Below, one piece after another: positions 51,545-60,270 of a stretch of 62,135 bases of DNA. The stretch lies in contig JAFAGR010000043.1 in NCBI GenBank assembly GCA_023422565.1, positions 1 through 62,135 on the forward strand, written 5' to 3'. The stretch's first letter is position 1. Every line of letters begins with the position of its first letter. The translations under genes and the position numbers were made by a program. This DNA comes from Bacteroidota bacterium (lineage in GTDB: Bacteria; Bacteroidota; Bacteroidia; Chitinophagales; Chitinophagaceae). The notes beneath the pieces were generated by a model that did no database searches, had not been told where the DNA came from, and saw nothing but the letters and a program-made list of their open reading frames with translations.

Positions 51545-52804
51545 ATGAGTAATTACCAACCGGTCAGCCTTTCAGAAAGATCATCTATACTCGATATTCT
51601 TCGCGGCATCGCCCTCCTCGGTATTTGTATTGCAAACTATCCCGTCCTTTCATTTTTTGTTTTTCAACCTGATTCGGTAAAGGCCCAACTTCCGGCAAAC
51701 GGCTTCGATCACCAGATCGAGATCGTTCACGACATGTTTATCGAGGGCAAGTTCTACAGCCTTTTTTCGCTTTTATTTGGAATTGGTTTTTCGATCTTTT
51801 TGTTACGAGGCAAACGCGATGGAGAAAATAGCAAAGGCCTGCGTGTTTTTTACCGGCGGCTTTTTGTGCTGATGATATTCGGCCTCATGCACTTGTTGTT
51901 GTTATGGGAGGGAGACATTCTGATGCTATATGCCATTATGGGGATGTTGCTGCCCCTGTTCAGAAATGTTTCAGACAAAACCTTGTTGATCGCCTGGATA
52001 GCTCTTATCTTTTCGCCGCTATTGTTTGATATGGCAAAGGTTCTGTCTGACGGCAAATTGAACCTCGCCATCCCGGTTTATGATGCGGGTGAAAGCGTGG
52101 CAAAAACTTACGGAGTCACTGAGCAGAATTTTTTTAAATGGATACCCACGCACACTGAATATGCCGATGTGCTGAAGTACAATCAATCAGCCTTTTTTTT
52201 CCGCTGGGGTTATTTACTGGACGGCAACAGGTTGCCGAAAGTGCTGGGGATGTTTTTATTGGGCCTGTATGCCGGAAGAAAGTTGATGTATGCAAGGCTT
52301 GAAGAAAACAAGAGACTGCTGAAGAAAGTGCGTAACTACGGCTACCTGCTTGGTATACCTGCAAGCGTGATGATGGTGGTTTTTAGAAAGGACGATTATC
52401 GTTTACCGGAAGTGGGAGGGTTACTGGATACGCTCACCTATGCCCTGAGTGTGGTTCCCTTAAGCCTCGCCTATACCTGCACGATATGCATCTGGTACCT
52501 GAACTCCGGGAACCGAAAATGGCTGAACATTTTTATTGCCCCGGGCAGAATGGCTTTAACTAACTATATCGCACAAACGCTTTTTGCAGTAATGATCTTT
52601 TACGGTATTGGCTTCGGTTGGGGAGCGCGGGTTAGTGTGGCTACCTCTGTAGCGATAGCGGTGACCGTGTACATTGTATTGCTTCTACTCAGCCACCTGT
52701 GGTTAAGGTATTTCTATTACGGCCCGTTGGAATGGATTTGGCGCCAACTCACTTACGGCAAGTTTCTTCCGCTCCGCAAACGAATGGACCATCCAAAGAA
52801 TTGA
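51545..52804 (+). CDS. DUF418-family (YeiB-like) multipass membrane protein
   Basis: The product (419 residues) has about 9-10 membrane helices with the DUF418 start SSILDILRGIALLGICIANY and the C-terminal PGRMALTNYI and GPLEWIWRQLTYG. The family is conserved and uncharacterised (YeiB in E. coli). A possible weak promoter (TTG at 51483-51485, TTACTTTG at 51505-51512, one mismatch) precedes it. It is distinct from the DUF1800/DUF1501 pair, 90 bases away. Confidence 0.88.
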   Translation: MSNYQPVSLSERSSILDILRGIALLGICIANYPVLSFFVFQPDSVKAQLPANGFDHQIEIVHDMFIEGKFYSLFSLLFGIGFSIFLLRGKRDGENSKGLRVFYRRLFVLMIFGLMHLLLLWEGDILMLYAIMGMLLPLFRNVSDKTLLIAWIALIFSPLLFDMAKVLSDGKLNLAIPVYDAGESVAKTYGVTEQNFFKWIPTHTEYADVLKYNQSAFFFRWGYLLDGNRLPKVLGMFLLGLYAGRKLMYARLEENKRLLKKVRNYGYLLGIPASVMMVVFRKDDYRLPEVGGLLDTLTYALSVVPLSLAYTCTICIWYLNSGNRKWLNIFIAPGRMALTNYIAQTLFAVMIFYGIGFGWGARVSVATSVAIAVTVYIVLLLLSHLWLRYFYYGPLEWIWRQLTYGKFLPLRKRMDHPKN

Positions 52805-52853
52805 GCGATATAACCATTAAACAAATAAACCCTTTAACCTTTTAACCATCCAA

Positions 52854-54500
52854 CTACTTAATTCCTTTTTCCTTCATGATGCGGTTCAGCCATTTCAGCA
52901 TGGCGAACATGATAAATGTGGCAACCATCATCAACCCAAAATTCACCCAGAAGAAATTTGCCTTGTTTTCATAGCCATCCCAAAGTGAGGCAAGTACGCC
53001 GGAAAGTTTGTTTCCTATTGATGTGGAAAGGAACCAGCCGCCCATCATCAGGGCGGTTATTCTAACCGGGCTAAGTTTTGATACGAGTGAAAGGCCCATC
53101 GGGCTTAGAAGAAGTTCGCCGATGGTTATTACGCCATAGGTGGCCACGAGCCAGAGCGTGCTTGCTTTTTCTGCTCCATTGTTTGATACATATACCGCGA
53201 AAACCATAACCAATACCGAAAGCGCTGAAATCAATAGACCCAGTGCGATCTTGGTTGGAGTTGACGGCTCCTTGTTGCGTTTACGCATGTAAGCAAAGAA
53301 TGCAACGATCAGTGGAGTGAGGGCTATCACCCAAAACGGATTGATACTTTGGCTAAGCGGCGTCGCCCATAAGGAGGCTGACTCCCCTTCTGCGGGCCTG
53401 TCTTCCGGCGCTACGTTTTTGAAGTAAGGGGGATAGTTCAATTCTTTTTGAACCACCCCGTCAACTTTTTGCAGGCGGAATTGTGAATCGTAAACTTCAA
53501 CACTGTCTTTCTTATAAGGTACCTGCTCGGCGAGATACAATCCGTTGAACACATCGCCGGCTACTCCCGATACCTGGCGATCGGTATAGCTTTCGGCCCA
53601 AATGGTTAATGCAGTTCCGTTTTGCTTGAACACGGCCCAGAACATGATCACTGCGGCAAAGATGGCAAGAAGTGCGGCGATTGGCCTTTTATCCTGCTTA
53701 TCTGCACGAAAATAAAGTGACGCATAGAAGTAAATAACGGGAATACATGCAAAGATGAAGGCATCATTACTGTCTGAGCCGAAGATAGATCCCGGTATAA
53801 GCCAGCCGAGAATACCTGCGATAACAGAGGGAAGCAGGATCGTCATCACAATTCGCAAAAAGGGCATGTCTTCCTTCGTCATTTCTTTCTTTACATCAGC
53901 TTCCCTGTAATGGCGTGTGCCCGCGAGAAAAATTATTACGCCAATGAACATGCCGATGCCTGCTGCAACAAAAGCGTATTTATATCCCCATAGAATAATG
54001 ATCGCGGCGCTGAAAAAATTACAAACGAATGCGCCGATGTTGATTCCCATGTAGAAGATGTTGTAACCTTCATCTTTACGGTGCTGGTATTGTGGTGTTG
54101 AATACAGGTTGCCAAGGAGGGTGGAGATATTTGGTTTAAAGAAACCATTTCCAAGAATTACAAGCGTCATGGATACATACAACATGGGAAGGCTGTGAAC
54201 AGCCATCAGGCAATAACCTATTCCCATCATCAAACCACCGGCAATGATTGATTTTCGATACCCGAAATACCTGTCGGCCAGAAGTCCGCCGATAAAGGGA
54301 GTAAGAAAAACCAGGGCGATAAATGTTCCGTACAGATCAGAGGCCTCGGTGTTCGTCATGGCAAAACCCTGCTCCACATGTTTCAGGTAAAGCAGAAAAA
54401 TTCCGATCATCAGGTAGTAACCGAATCTTTCCCACATTTCTGAAAAGAATAGAAAGGGAAGGGCCCTGGGATGTTTACGTGTTTGATCTGTATTGTTCAT
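52854..54500 (-). CDS. POT-family (peptide MFS) transporter
   Basis: The product (548 residues) has about 14 membrane helices and the proton-coupled peptide transporter signature: EMWERFGYYLM near the start, NIGAFVCNFF, and a C-terminal block LGLSLVSKLSP (read as GLSLVSKLSPVRITA). A long periplasmic or cytoplasmic loop (about 310-390) separates the halves. It follows the paralogue at 54567, separated by a terminator, so it should have its own promoter. The first motif has Leu where most have Gly. Confidence 0.92.
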   Translation of the reverse strand: MNNTDQTRKHPRALPFLFFSEMWERFGYYLMIGIFLLYLKHVEQGFAMTNTEASDLYGTFIALVFLTPFIGGLLADRYFGYRKSIIAGGLMMGIGYCLMAVHSLPMLYVSMTLVILGNGFFKPNISTLLGNLYSTPQYQHRKDEGYNIFYMGINIGAFVCNFFSAAIIILWGYKYAFVAAGIGMFIGVIIFLAGTRHYREADVKKEMTKEDMPFLRIVMTILLPSVIAGILGWLIPGSIFGSDSNDAFIFACIPVIYFYASLYFRADKQDKRPIAALLAIFAAVIMFWAVFKQNGTALTIWAESYTDRQVSGVAGDVFNGLYLAEQVPYKKDSVEVYDSQFRLQKVDGVVQKELNYPPYFKNVAPEDRPAEGESASLWATPLSQSINPFWVIALTPLIVAFFAYMRKRNKEPSTPTKIALGLLISALSVLVMVFAVYVSNNGAEKASTLWLVATYGVITIGELLLSPMGLSLVSKLSPVRITALMMGGWFLSTSIGNKLSGVLASLWDGYENKANFFWVNFGLMMVATFIMFAMLKWLNRIMKEKGIK

Positions 54501-54519
54501 TTTTATAAAACGGTTTATT

Positions 54520-54546
54520 AAAAAAATGGCAACGTTTCCGTTGCCA
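54520..54546 (-). terminator. Intrinsic terminator between the two POT genes
   Basis: On the minus strand TGGCAACG (54546-54539) pairs with CGTTGCCA (54534-54527) around a GAAA tetraloop, followed by T7. It ends the upstream POT transcript, so the tandem genes are separately expressed. Confidence 0.9.
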
Positions 54547-54566
54547 CGAATAATTTATAAAATTAA

Positions 54567-56120
54567 TTACCTGAGTCCGTGCATCATCTTCAGCAATTTT
54601 TTGCTTATCAGGAAAAGCACTATTGATGCAACTCCGGCAAAAACGACGAAGATTAAGAAGAATGAATAAAGGCTGTCGATCTGTATACCGAAAAGGCTTG
54701 TAACCTTTCCATCTTCCGGAAATAATTTACTCAGCATTCCGGCAAAATCATTAGCCATGGCGTTTGCGAGAAACCATACACCCATCAGCAAAGAGGCAAG
54801 ACGAACTGGTGCGAGGCGTGCCACCATGGATAGTCCTATGGGAGATAAACAAAGTTCACCCCAGGTATGCACTATGTACATTCCTATCAGCCAGAACATT
54901 GAAATTTTTGTTGTTGCATCAACGCCTTTTACGCCCATTGCGATGATCAGGAAGCCGAGTGAAAGTAAAAACAGACCAAGGGCCTGCTTCACGGGAGAAG
55001 CGGGTTCACGGTCCTTCTTTCCGAGTGAGGTCCAGATGCTGGCAAACAAAGGCGCGAATAAAATGATGGCAAGCGGGTTGATTGATTGGAACCAGCTTGC
55101 AGGCATTTCCCATCCGAAAATGAACCTGTCGGTATTTTTATCGGCGAAGATGGTGAGTGAAGCTCCCGCCTGTTCAAAGGCGCTCCAGAAGAAGATCACG
55201 AAGAAGGCTGCGATATAAATAACAATAACCCTGTCGCGCTCAATTTTAGTGAGGTTGGGGTCTGAAATGATAAATCCTGCCGCGGCGATAGAAGTAGAAA
55301 AAACAAGAGTGCTAATCCAGTTAAAGCCAACCACGAACATAAACAATAACCACAAGCCTGCATAAATAACCGCCCACAATCCGATTCGTTGCGGGGTAAA
55401 TTCTGCTTTCTTGGCCACAGGTGTTTCTACCGCTTCAGTTGCAGTAACATCAACCACCGTTTCTTTAGCTGTTGGCGTTACGCCTATCGGTTCTCCCGCA
55501 GCGGTTACGATGTATTTGTTTTTCAGCATCTGAAACATGATGATCCCGAACACCATACCAACGCCGGCAGCGAAGAAGCCCCATTTGTAATCAACTTTTT
55601 CGGCGAGAGCTCCGCAGATCAGTGGCGAAAAGAATGCGCCGAGATTAATGCCCATATAGAAAATGGAAAAGGCCGCATCAACTCTTTTGTCTCCTTTGGC
55701 ATAGAGCTGATTTACCATTGTGGAGATATTTGGTTTAAACAGGCCATTCCCTAAAACCAACGCTACAAGCCCTATCACAAAAAATGTAAGGGCCATTTGC
55801 ATATTTGTTTTTACAAGGCTTGCGCAGAAGAAGAGAGTAAACTGGCCGATCGCCATTAACACACCGCCCCAGAAAATTGATTTGCGGTTGCCCCAATACC
55901 TGTCTGCAATGAAGCCACCTATTAATGGAGTGAGATAAACAACGGCTGTGAAGTTTCCATAAATACCTGATGCGAGTTCGGTATCAAACATGAGCATTTT
56001 CGTCATGAACAGAACCAGGATCGCGCGCATTCCATAGTAACTGAATCGCTCCCACATTTCCGTAAAGAATAAAACGTACAGTCCTTTGGGGTGACCGGTT
56101 CCGGGTGTTTTCTCAGCCAT
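54567..56120 (-). CDS. POT-family (peptide MFS) transporter
   Basis: The product (517 residues) has the peptide transporter signature EMWERFSYYGM, GNGLFKPNIS, and GLSMVARLAPVRLAS. It is a clear paralogue of the gene at 52854: motifs and organisation agree, but lengths and loops differ, so the duplication is not recent. It takes up di- or tripeptides with protons. It diverges from purD. Confidence 0.93.
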   Translation of the reverse strand: MAEKTPGTGHPKGLYVLFFTEMWERFSYYGMRAILVLFMTKMLMFDTELASGIYGNFTAVVYLTPLIGGFIADRYWGNRKSIFWGGVLMAIGQFTLFFCASLVKTNMQMALTFFVIGLVALVLGNGLFKPNISTMVNQLYAKGDKRVDAAFSIFYMGINLGAFFSPLICGALAEKVDYKWGFFAAGVGMVFGIIMFQMLKNKYIVTAAGEPIGVTPTAKETVVDVTATEAVETPVAKKAEFTPQRIGLWAVIYAGLWLLFMFVVGFNWISTLVFSTSIAAAGFIISDPNLTKIERDRVIVIYIAAFFVIFFWSAFEQAGASLTIFADKNTDRFIFGWEMPASWFQSINPLAIILFAPLFASIWTSLGKKDREPASPVKQALGLFLLSLGFLIIAMGVKGVDATTKISMFWLIGMYIVHTWGELCLSPIGLSMVARLAPVRLASLLMGVWFLANAMANDFAGMLSKLFPEDGKVTSLFGIQIDSLYSFFLIFVVFAGVASIVLFLISKKLLKMMHGLR

Positions 56121-56289
56121 ATATTATTTTTTTGCAGTTAGTTTTAAAAATATTCCCGAAAAATAAGCAAAATACAAATATGGAGGCGGGATCATTATTT
56201 TTATGGTAACCGTTGTACACATTAAACACGTTCCGTATCGTTCATCTGATTATTTTCGCCCAGCATTTACCAATATTCAAAAAAGACTC

Positions 56290-57597
56290 ATGAACATACT
56301 GCTGGTAGGTGGAGGCGGGCGCGAACATACAATGGCATGGAAACTCAAACAAAGTGATTTGTGCAGCGAGTTGTTCATTGTGCCGGGCAATGCAGGAACT
56401 GCTTCCCTGGGAACCAATCTCCCTTTTAATATTACAGATTTTGAATCTATTTCAAAGGCCGCATTAGAGAATGATGTGCAAATGGTGATCGTTGGCCCTG
56501 AAGAACCGCTTGTAAATGGAATTGCAGACTATTTCTCCACTCAAGCCCACCTGAAAGGTATCGCGGTTATCGGTCCATCGAAGGAGGCATCGCAACTGGA
56601 AGGAAGCAAGGCTTTTGCAAAATCTTTTATGGAGCGGCATGCGGTGCCCACTGCTTCCTACAAAGAGTTCACCTCGAAAACATTTGACGAAGGTTGTGAT
56701 TACATCAGGCAACAACCCTTGCCGGTGGTACTAAAGGCAGACGGTCTCGCTGCAGGAAAGGGTGTGCTGATCTGCAACAGCCATATGGAAGCCCTGGCAG
56801 AATTTGAACACATGGTACTACATTCAAAATTCGGGAAGGCTGGTGAAAAGGTAGTTGTAGAAGCGTTTTTAGAGGGTATTGAAATGAGTGTTTTTGTATT
56901 GACAGACGGACAGGATTACGTTTTGTTGCCCGAAGCAAAAGACTATAAGAGAGTGGGTGTTGGAGATACGGGATTGAATACCGGCGGCATGGGTGCCGTG
57001 AGCCCGGTGCCTTTATTTACGGCGGAGTTGAAAAAGATGGTTATTGAAACGATCATAGAACCCACTATTCGCGGGCTACAGAAAGAAAATTTCAATTATA
57101 CGGGATTCATATTTTTTGGATTGATGGTGAAGGATGGCCTTCCGAAAGTGATCGAATACAATTGCCGCATGGGCGATCCTGAAACGGAAGTGGTTCTGCC
57201 AAGGATGAAAAATGACCTGGTTGAACTTTTACTTGCCGCAGCAAAAGGAAAACTATCCGGAATTAAAGTTGAAACCACCGGCCAATGTGCCGCCACTGTG
57301 GTTGGTGTGAGCGGAGGTTATCCGGGCACATACGAGAAAGATATTCCGATTGAAGGATTAAATGATCCGCTGCCCGGCGGTTCCATTCTGTTTCATTCCG
57401 GTACCCGAATTTCGGATGGGAAAGTGTTGACAAACGGCGGGCGTGTTCTTGCCATGACCTCATTCGGAGATAATATCACCGAAGCAGTTGAACAATCGGT
57501 TTACGCACTCGAACAATTGCATTTTGAAGGCATGTATTTCAGGCCGGATATCGGCTTTGAATTTCGGGAAGAGAATGCTACTAACGGTAAGGCATAA
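56290..57597 (+). CDS. purD: Phosphoribosylamine-glycine ligase PurD
   Basis: The product (435 residues) joins glycine to phosphoribosylamine in purine synthesis. It starts with MNILLVGGGGREHTMAW, the family's glycine-rich strand, and the ATP-grasp domain shows VVLKADGLAAGKGVLIC and IIEYNCRMGDPETEV (read as VIEYNCRMGDPETEVVLP). I use the ATG at 56290, not an in-frame start at 56203, whose 29-residue extension is unlike the family. Confidence 0.95.
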   Translation: MNILLVGGGGREHTMAWKLKQSDLCSELFIVPGNAGTASLGTNLPFNITDFESISKAALENDVQMVIVGPEEPLVNGIADYFSTQAHLKGIAVIGPSKEASQLEGSKAFAKSFMERHAVPTASYKEFTSKTFDEGCDYIRQQPLPVVLKADGLAAGKGVLICNSHMEALAEFEHMVLHSKFGKAGEKVVVEAFLEGIEMSVFVLTDGQDYVLLPEAKDYKRVGVGDTGLNTGGMGAVSPVPLFTAELKKMVIETIIEPTIRGLQKENFNYTGFIFFGLMVKDGLPKVIEYNCRMGDPETEVVLPRMKNDLVELLLAAAKGKLSGIKVETTGQCAATVVGVSGGYPGTYEKDIPIEGLNDPLPGGSILFHSGTRISDGKVLTNGGRVLAMTSFGDNITEAVEQSVYALEQLHFEGMYFRPDIGFEFREENATNGKA

Positions 57598-57657
57598 ACT
57601 ACGTTTTTGATTTTTTTTAACAAAGTATCAACAACTAAATAAATTAGCAATCCTTGC

Positions 57658-57688
57658 AGCCACAGCATCCATGCGGGATGCGGCTTTT
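57658..57688 (+). terminator. Intrinsic-terminator-like hairpin after purD
   Basis: AGCC (57658-57661) and GCATCC (57665-57670) pair with GGATGC (57676-57681) and GGCT (57682-57685), with a 5-base loop and a 3-base bulge, followed by TTT. A T-rich tract just after purD (57604-57618) lies upstream of it. Confidence 0.55.
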
Positions 57689-57728
57689 ACATACATTCTG
57701 CGCAACCCGATAATTAGGCGCGCGAACA

Positions 57729-57759
57729 TTGCAAAATCAAATATTTTACAGCAACTTTG
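57729..57759 (+). promoter_or_regulatory. Candidate promoter for mreB (TTG, N20, CAACTTTG)
   Basis: TTG at 57729-57731 and CAACTTTG at 57752-57759 (one mismatch to TAnnTTTG) are 20 bases apart. The mreB ATG is at 57799, giving a leader of about 30 bases. Confidence 0.45.
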
Positions 57760-57798
57760 CAGGCATTCAGTTCAACCGCAAGGAAGCTCCAACACGCT

Positions 57799-58824
57799 AT
57801 GGGAATCTTTAATTTTTTAACGCAGGAAATTGCCATGGATCTCGGTACGGCAAACACCCTAATCATTCATAATGATGAAGTGGTGGTGAACGAACCGTCT
57901 ATCGTGGCCTTAGACAGAAACAACCCGAAAAACCTCCTCGCCGTTGGTAAGAAGGCCTTGATGATGCATGAAAAAACCCATGAGAGCATCCGGACAGTTC
58001 GTCCGCTTCGGGATGGGGTGATTGCAGATTTTAATGCTGCCGAACTGATGATAAGGGAAATGATCAAAATGATCTTTCCAAAAAAGCCACTTTTTGCACC
58101 GAGCTGGAGAATGATGATCTGCATACCTAGCAGCATCACAGAGGTGGAGAAGCGTGCGGTAAGAGATAGTGCGGAACAGGCCGGCGCAAAGGAAGTTTAC
58201 CTTATTCATGAACCTATGGCCGCGGCGCTGGGTATTGGTATAGATGTAGAAGAACCCGTGGGAAATATGATCATCGATATTGGCGGCGGAACCACCGGTA
58301 TCACGGTTATCGCCCTTGCTGGCATCGTTTGCGATCAAAGCATCCGCATAGCCGGTGATGAATTTACGGCTGACATCATGGAAGCCCTTCGCCGTTATCA
58401 TTCTCTGCTTATTGGTGAGCGCACTGCCGAGCAAATAAAAATTCAGGTGGGTGCGGCCTTAAAAGACCTGGACAATCCGCCGGATGATATCCCTGTGAAC
58501 GGTCGCGACCTGGTAACCGGTATTCCGAAACAGGTAATGGTAAGTTACCAGGAAGTTGCCGAGGCGCTTGATAAGAGTATTTTTAAAATTGAAGAAGCGA
58601 TTTTGAAAGCGCTGGAAACTACGCCACCCGAACTCGCCGCAGATATTTACCGCCGCGGACTGTACATCACCGGAGGTGGCGCCTTGCTTCGCGGGCTTGA
58701 CAAACGCCTTACCGCAAAGATCAAGCTGCCCGTTCACGTGGCAGACGACCCGCTGAAAAGCGTGGTGCGCGGAACCGGTATTGCTTTGAAGAACTACGAC
58801 AGGTATCCTTTCGTAATGAGGTAG
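57799..58824 (+). CDS. mreB: Rod shape-determining protein MreB
   Basis: The product (341 residues) is the bacterial actin homologue that forms membrane-bound filaments guiding wall synthesis. The start MGIFNFLTQEIAMDLGTANT holds the first phosphate-binding loop, and DIGGGTTGITVIA and ITGGGALLRGLD hold the other actin-fold motifs. I start at 57799, rejecting an in-frame 57757 that adds a non-family N-terminus. It begins the rod operon with mreC, mreD and PBP2. Confidence 0.96.
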   Translation: MGIFNFLTQEIAMDLGTANTLIIHNDEVVVNEPSIVALDRNNPKNLLAVGKKALMMHEKTHESIRTVRPLRDGVIADFNAAELMIREMIKMIFPKKPLFAPSWRMMICIPSSITEVEKRAVRDSAEQAGAKEVYLIHEPMAAALGIGIDVEEPVGNMIIDIGGGTTGITVIALAGIVCDQSIRIAGDEFTADIMEALRRYHSLLIGERTAEQIKIQVGAALKDLDNPPDDIPVNGRDLVTGIPKQVMVSYQEVAEALDKSIFKIEEAILKALETTPPELAADIYRRGLYITGGGALLRGLDKRLTAKIKLPVHVADDPLKSVVRGTGIALKNYDRYPFVMR

Positions 58825-58858
58825 CCGTTTTTTGTGATGCATAAAAATCCTTCCTTAG

Positions 58859-59713
58859 TTGCGCAATATTTTCCTTTTCATCCGCCGCTACTTCAACTTC
58901 CTCCTGTTTGTGGTTCTGCAGGTGATCTGCCTTTACTTTATTGTGCAATACAGTAAATATCATGAAGCCGCCTTTGGCGAAACGGCCAATCAAATTACCG
59001 GGAAGATAAATAAGCGGTATAATAATATTGAGTATTACTTTCACCTTAAGCGCACCAACGATTCATTACTACTGGCTAATGAAAGGCTTTACAACAAGCT
59101 GAAAGAAAATTACGATCTTCCTGATTCCGTACGCAGAGACGTGATTGACTCCATTCGGGTTGATTCAATTTATCCTTTCCGGCGCCTGAATTTTCGTACT
59201 GCAAAAGTGGTGGCTAACTCAGTCCGCCTTCCAAACAATTTTCTTATTCTTTCCAAAGGCCGAAGCGATGGATTTCAGAAGGGTATGGGCGTGATCAGCG
59301 AAACAGGCTCGGTTGTAGGGATCATTACCGATGTAAGCGATGATTTTTCTGTGGTGATGAGTTTGCTTCACAAAGACAGTAAGATCAGCGGAAAACTTTT
59401 GAGGACGGGGGAAACAGGCACGGTAAGCTGGGACGGAGAAACACCAAACATTGCCCAGTTTACAGGCGTGCCCAAGAGTGTGAAGATCAGAAAGGGCGAT
59501 AGCATTATCACGAGTGGCTTCAGTACTACTTTTCCGAAAGGAATGCTTTTGGGAAGGGTTGAGTCGGCCACGATAGAAAGCGGATCGGGTTATTTAAAGA
59601 TCAGGTTACGCACCGGAACAGATTTTAATCAAATTCAATTCGGATACGTGATCGAGAATTTTAATGCGGATGCAATAAACAAATTATTAGACAAAGCGCT
59701 TAAACAACCATAG
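58859..59713 (+). CDS. mreC: Rod shape-determining protein MreC (TTG start)
   Basis: The product (284 residues) has a short cytoplasmic tail, one membrane helix (about 10-28), a coiled coil (about 60-95) and the periplasmic beta-rich MreC domain. The start is TTG at 58859: the codon just before is TAG, so an upstream start is impossible, and later ATGs would remove the membrane anchor. MreC links MreB to penicillin-binding proteins. Its stop abuts the mreD start (59714). Confidence 0.9.
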   Translation: MRNIFLFIRRYFNFLLFVVLQVICLYFIVQYSKYHEAAFGETANQITGKINKRYNNIEYYFHLKRTNDSLLLANERLYNKLKENYDLPDSVRRDVIDSIRVDSIYPFRRLNFRTAKVVANSVRLPNNFLILSKGRSDGFQKGMGVISETGSVVGIITDVSDDFSVVMSLLHKDSKISGKLLRTGETGTVSWDGETPNIAQFTGVPKSVKIRKGDSIITSGFSTTFPKGMLLGRVESATIESGSGYLKIRLRTGTDFNQIQFGYVIENFNADAINKLLDKALKQP

Positions 59714-60247
59714 ATGCCATTGGTGCTCAAGAATTTTTTACGGTTCTCACTTTTTATTCTGATGCAGGTTTTTGTGTTGGATAATGTGAACCTGCACCAA
59801 ATGGTAACGCCGTATCTCTACTTCCTTTTTCTGCTCTGGCTTCCGTTCAACATCAACCGTTCGGTTCTGATGCTTATCGGTTTTGCAGTTGGTTTTACGC
59901 TGGATAGTTTTCGCAACCAGCCCGGGTTTCATGCATCCGCATGCGTGCTGATCACTTACATCAGGCCCTTTATAGTAAACTTACTGATACCGCAGGAAGG
60001 CGCGGAAACAAACTACCAGGCACCATCCATACAAAGTTTAGGAGGCCTGCTGCCGTATATGGTTTTTGCCGGCGTACTTACCTTTCTTCATAATGCCTGC
60101 GTATTTTTTTTGGAGGCATGGCAGTTCGGGAACATCTGGTATTTTCTTATCAAGACTTTATTATCTACGGCTATCACTTTAATCTTAATTTTGGTTACTG
60201 AACTCATCTTTCCCAGAAAGCAAAGATTCAGAACAAACACCATTTAA
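59714..60247 (+). CDS. mreD: Rod shape-determining protein MreD
   Basis: The product (177 residues) has five to six membrane helices and the family's pattern in Bacteroidota (MPLVLKNFLRFSLFILMQ; GFAVGFTLDSFRNQPGFHA). It directly follows mreC with no gap. Assignment is mainly by topology and position in the operon, as MreD sequences diverge strongly. Confidence 0.92.
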   Translation: MPLVLKNFLRFSLFILMQVFVLDNVNLHQMVTPYLYFLFLLWLPFNINRSVLMLIGFAVGFTLDSFRNQPGFHASACVLITYIRPFIVNLLIPQEGAETNYQAPSIQSLGGLLPYMVFAGVLTFLHNACVFFLEAWQFGNIWYFLIKTLLSTAITLILILVTELIFPRKQRFRTNTI

Positions 60248-60270
60248 GCCATCCAAAATATCCGATCTCT

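Noticed and set aside
52854..56120. POT pair as one operon
   Set aside because: The strong terminator at 54520-54546 lies between them.
56203..56289. 29-residue N-terminal extension of PurD
   Set aside because: Does not match the family and precedes the conserved start MNILLVGGGG.
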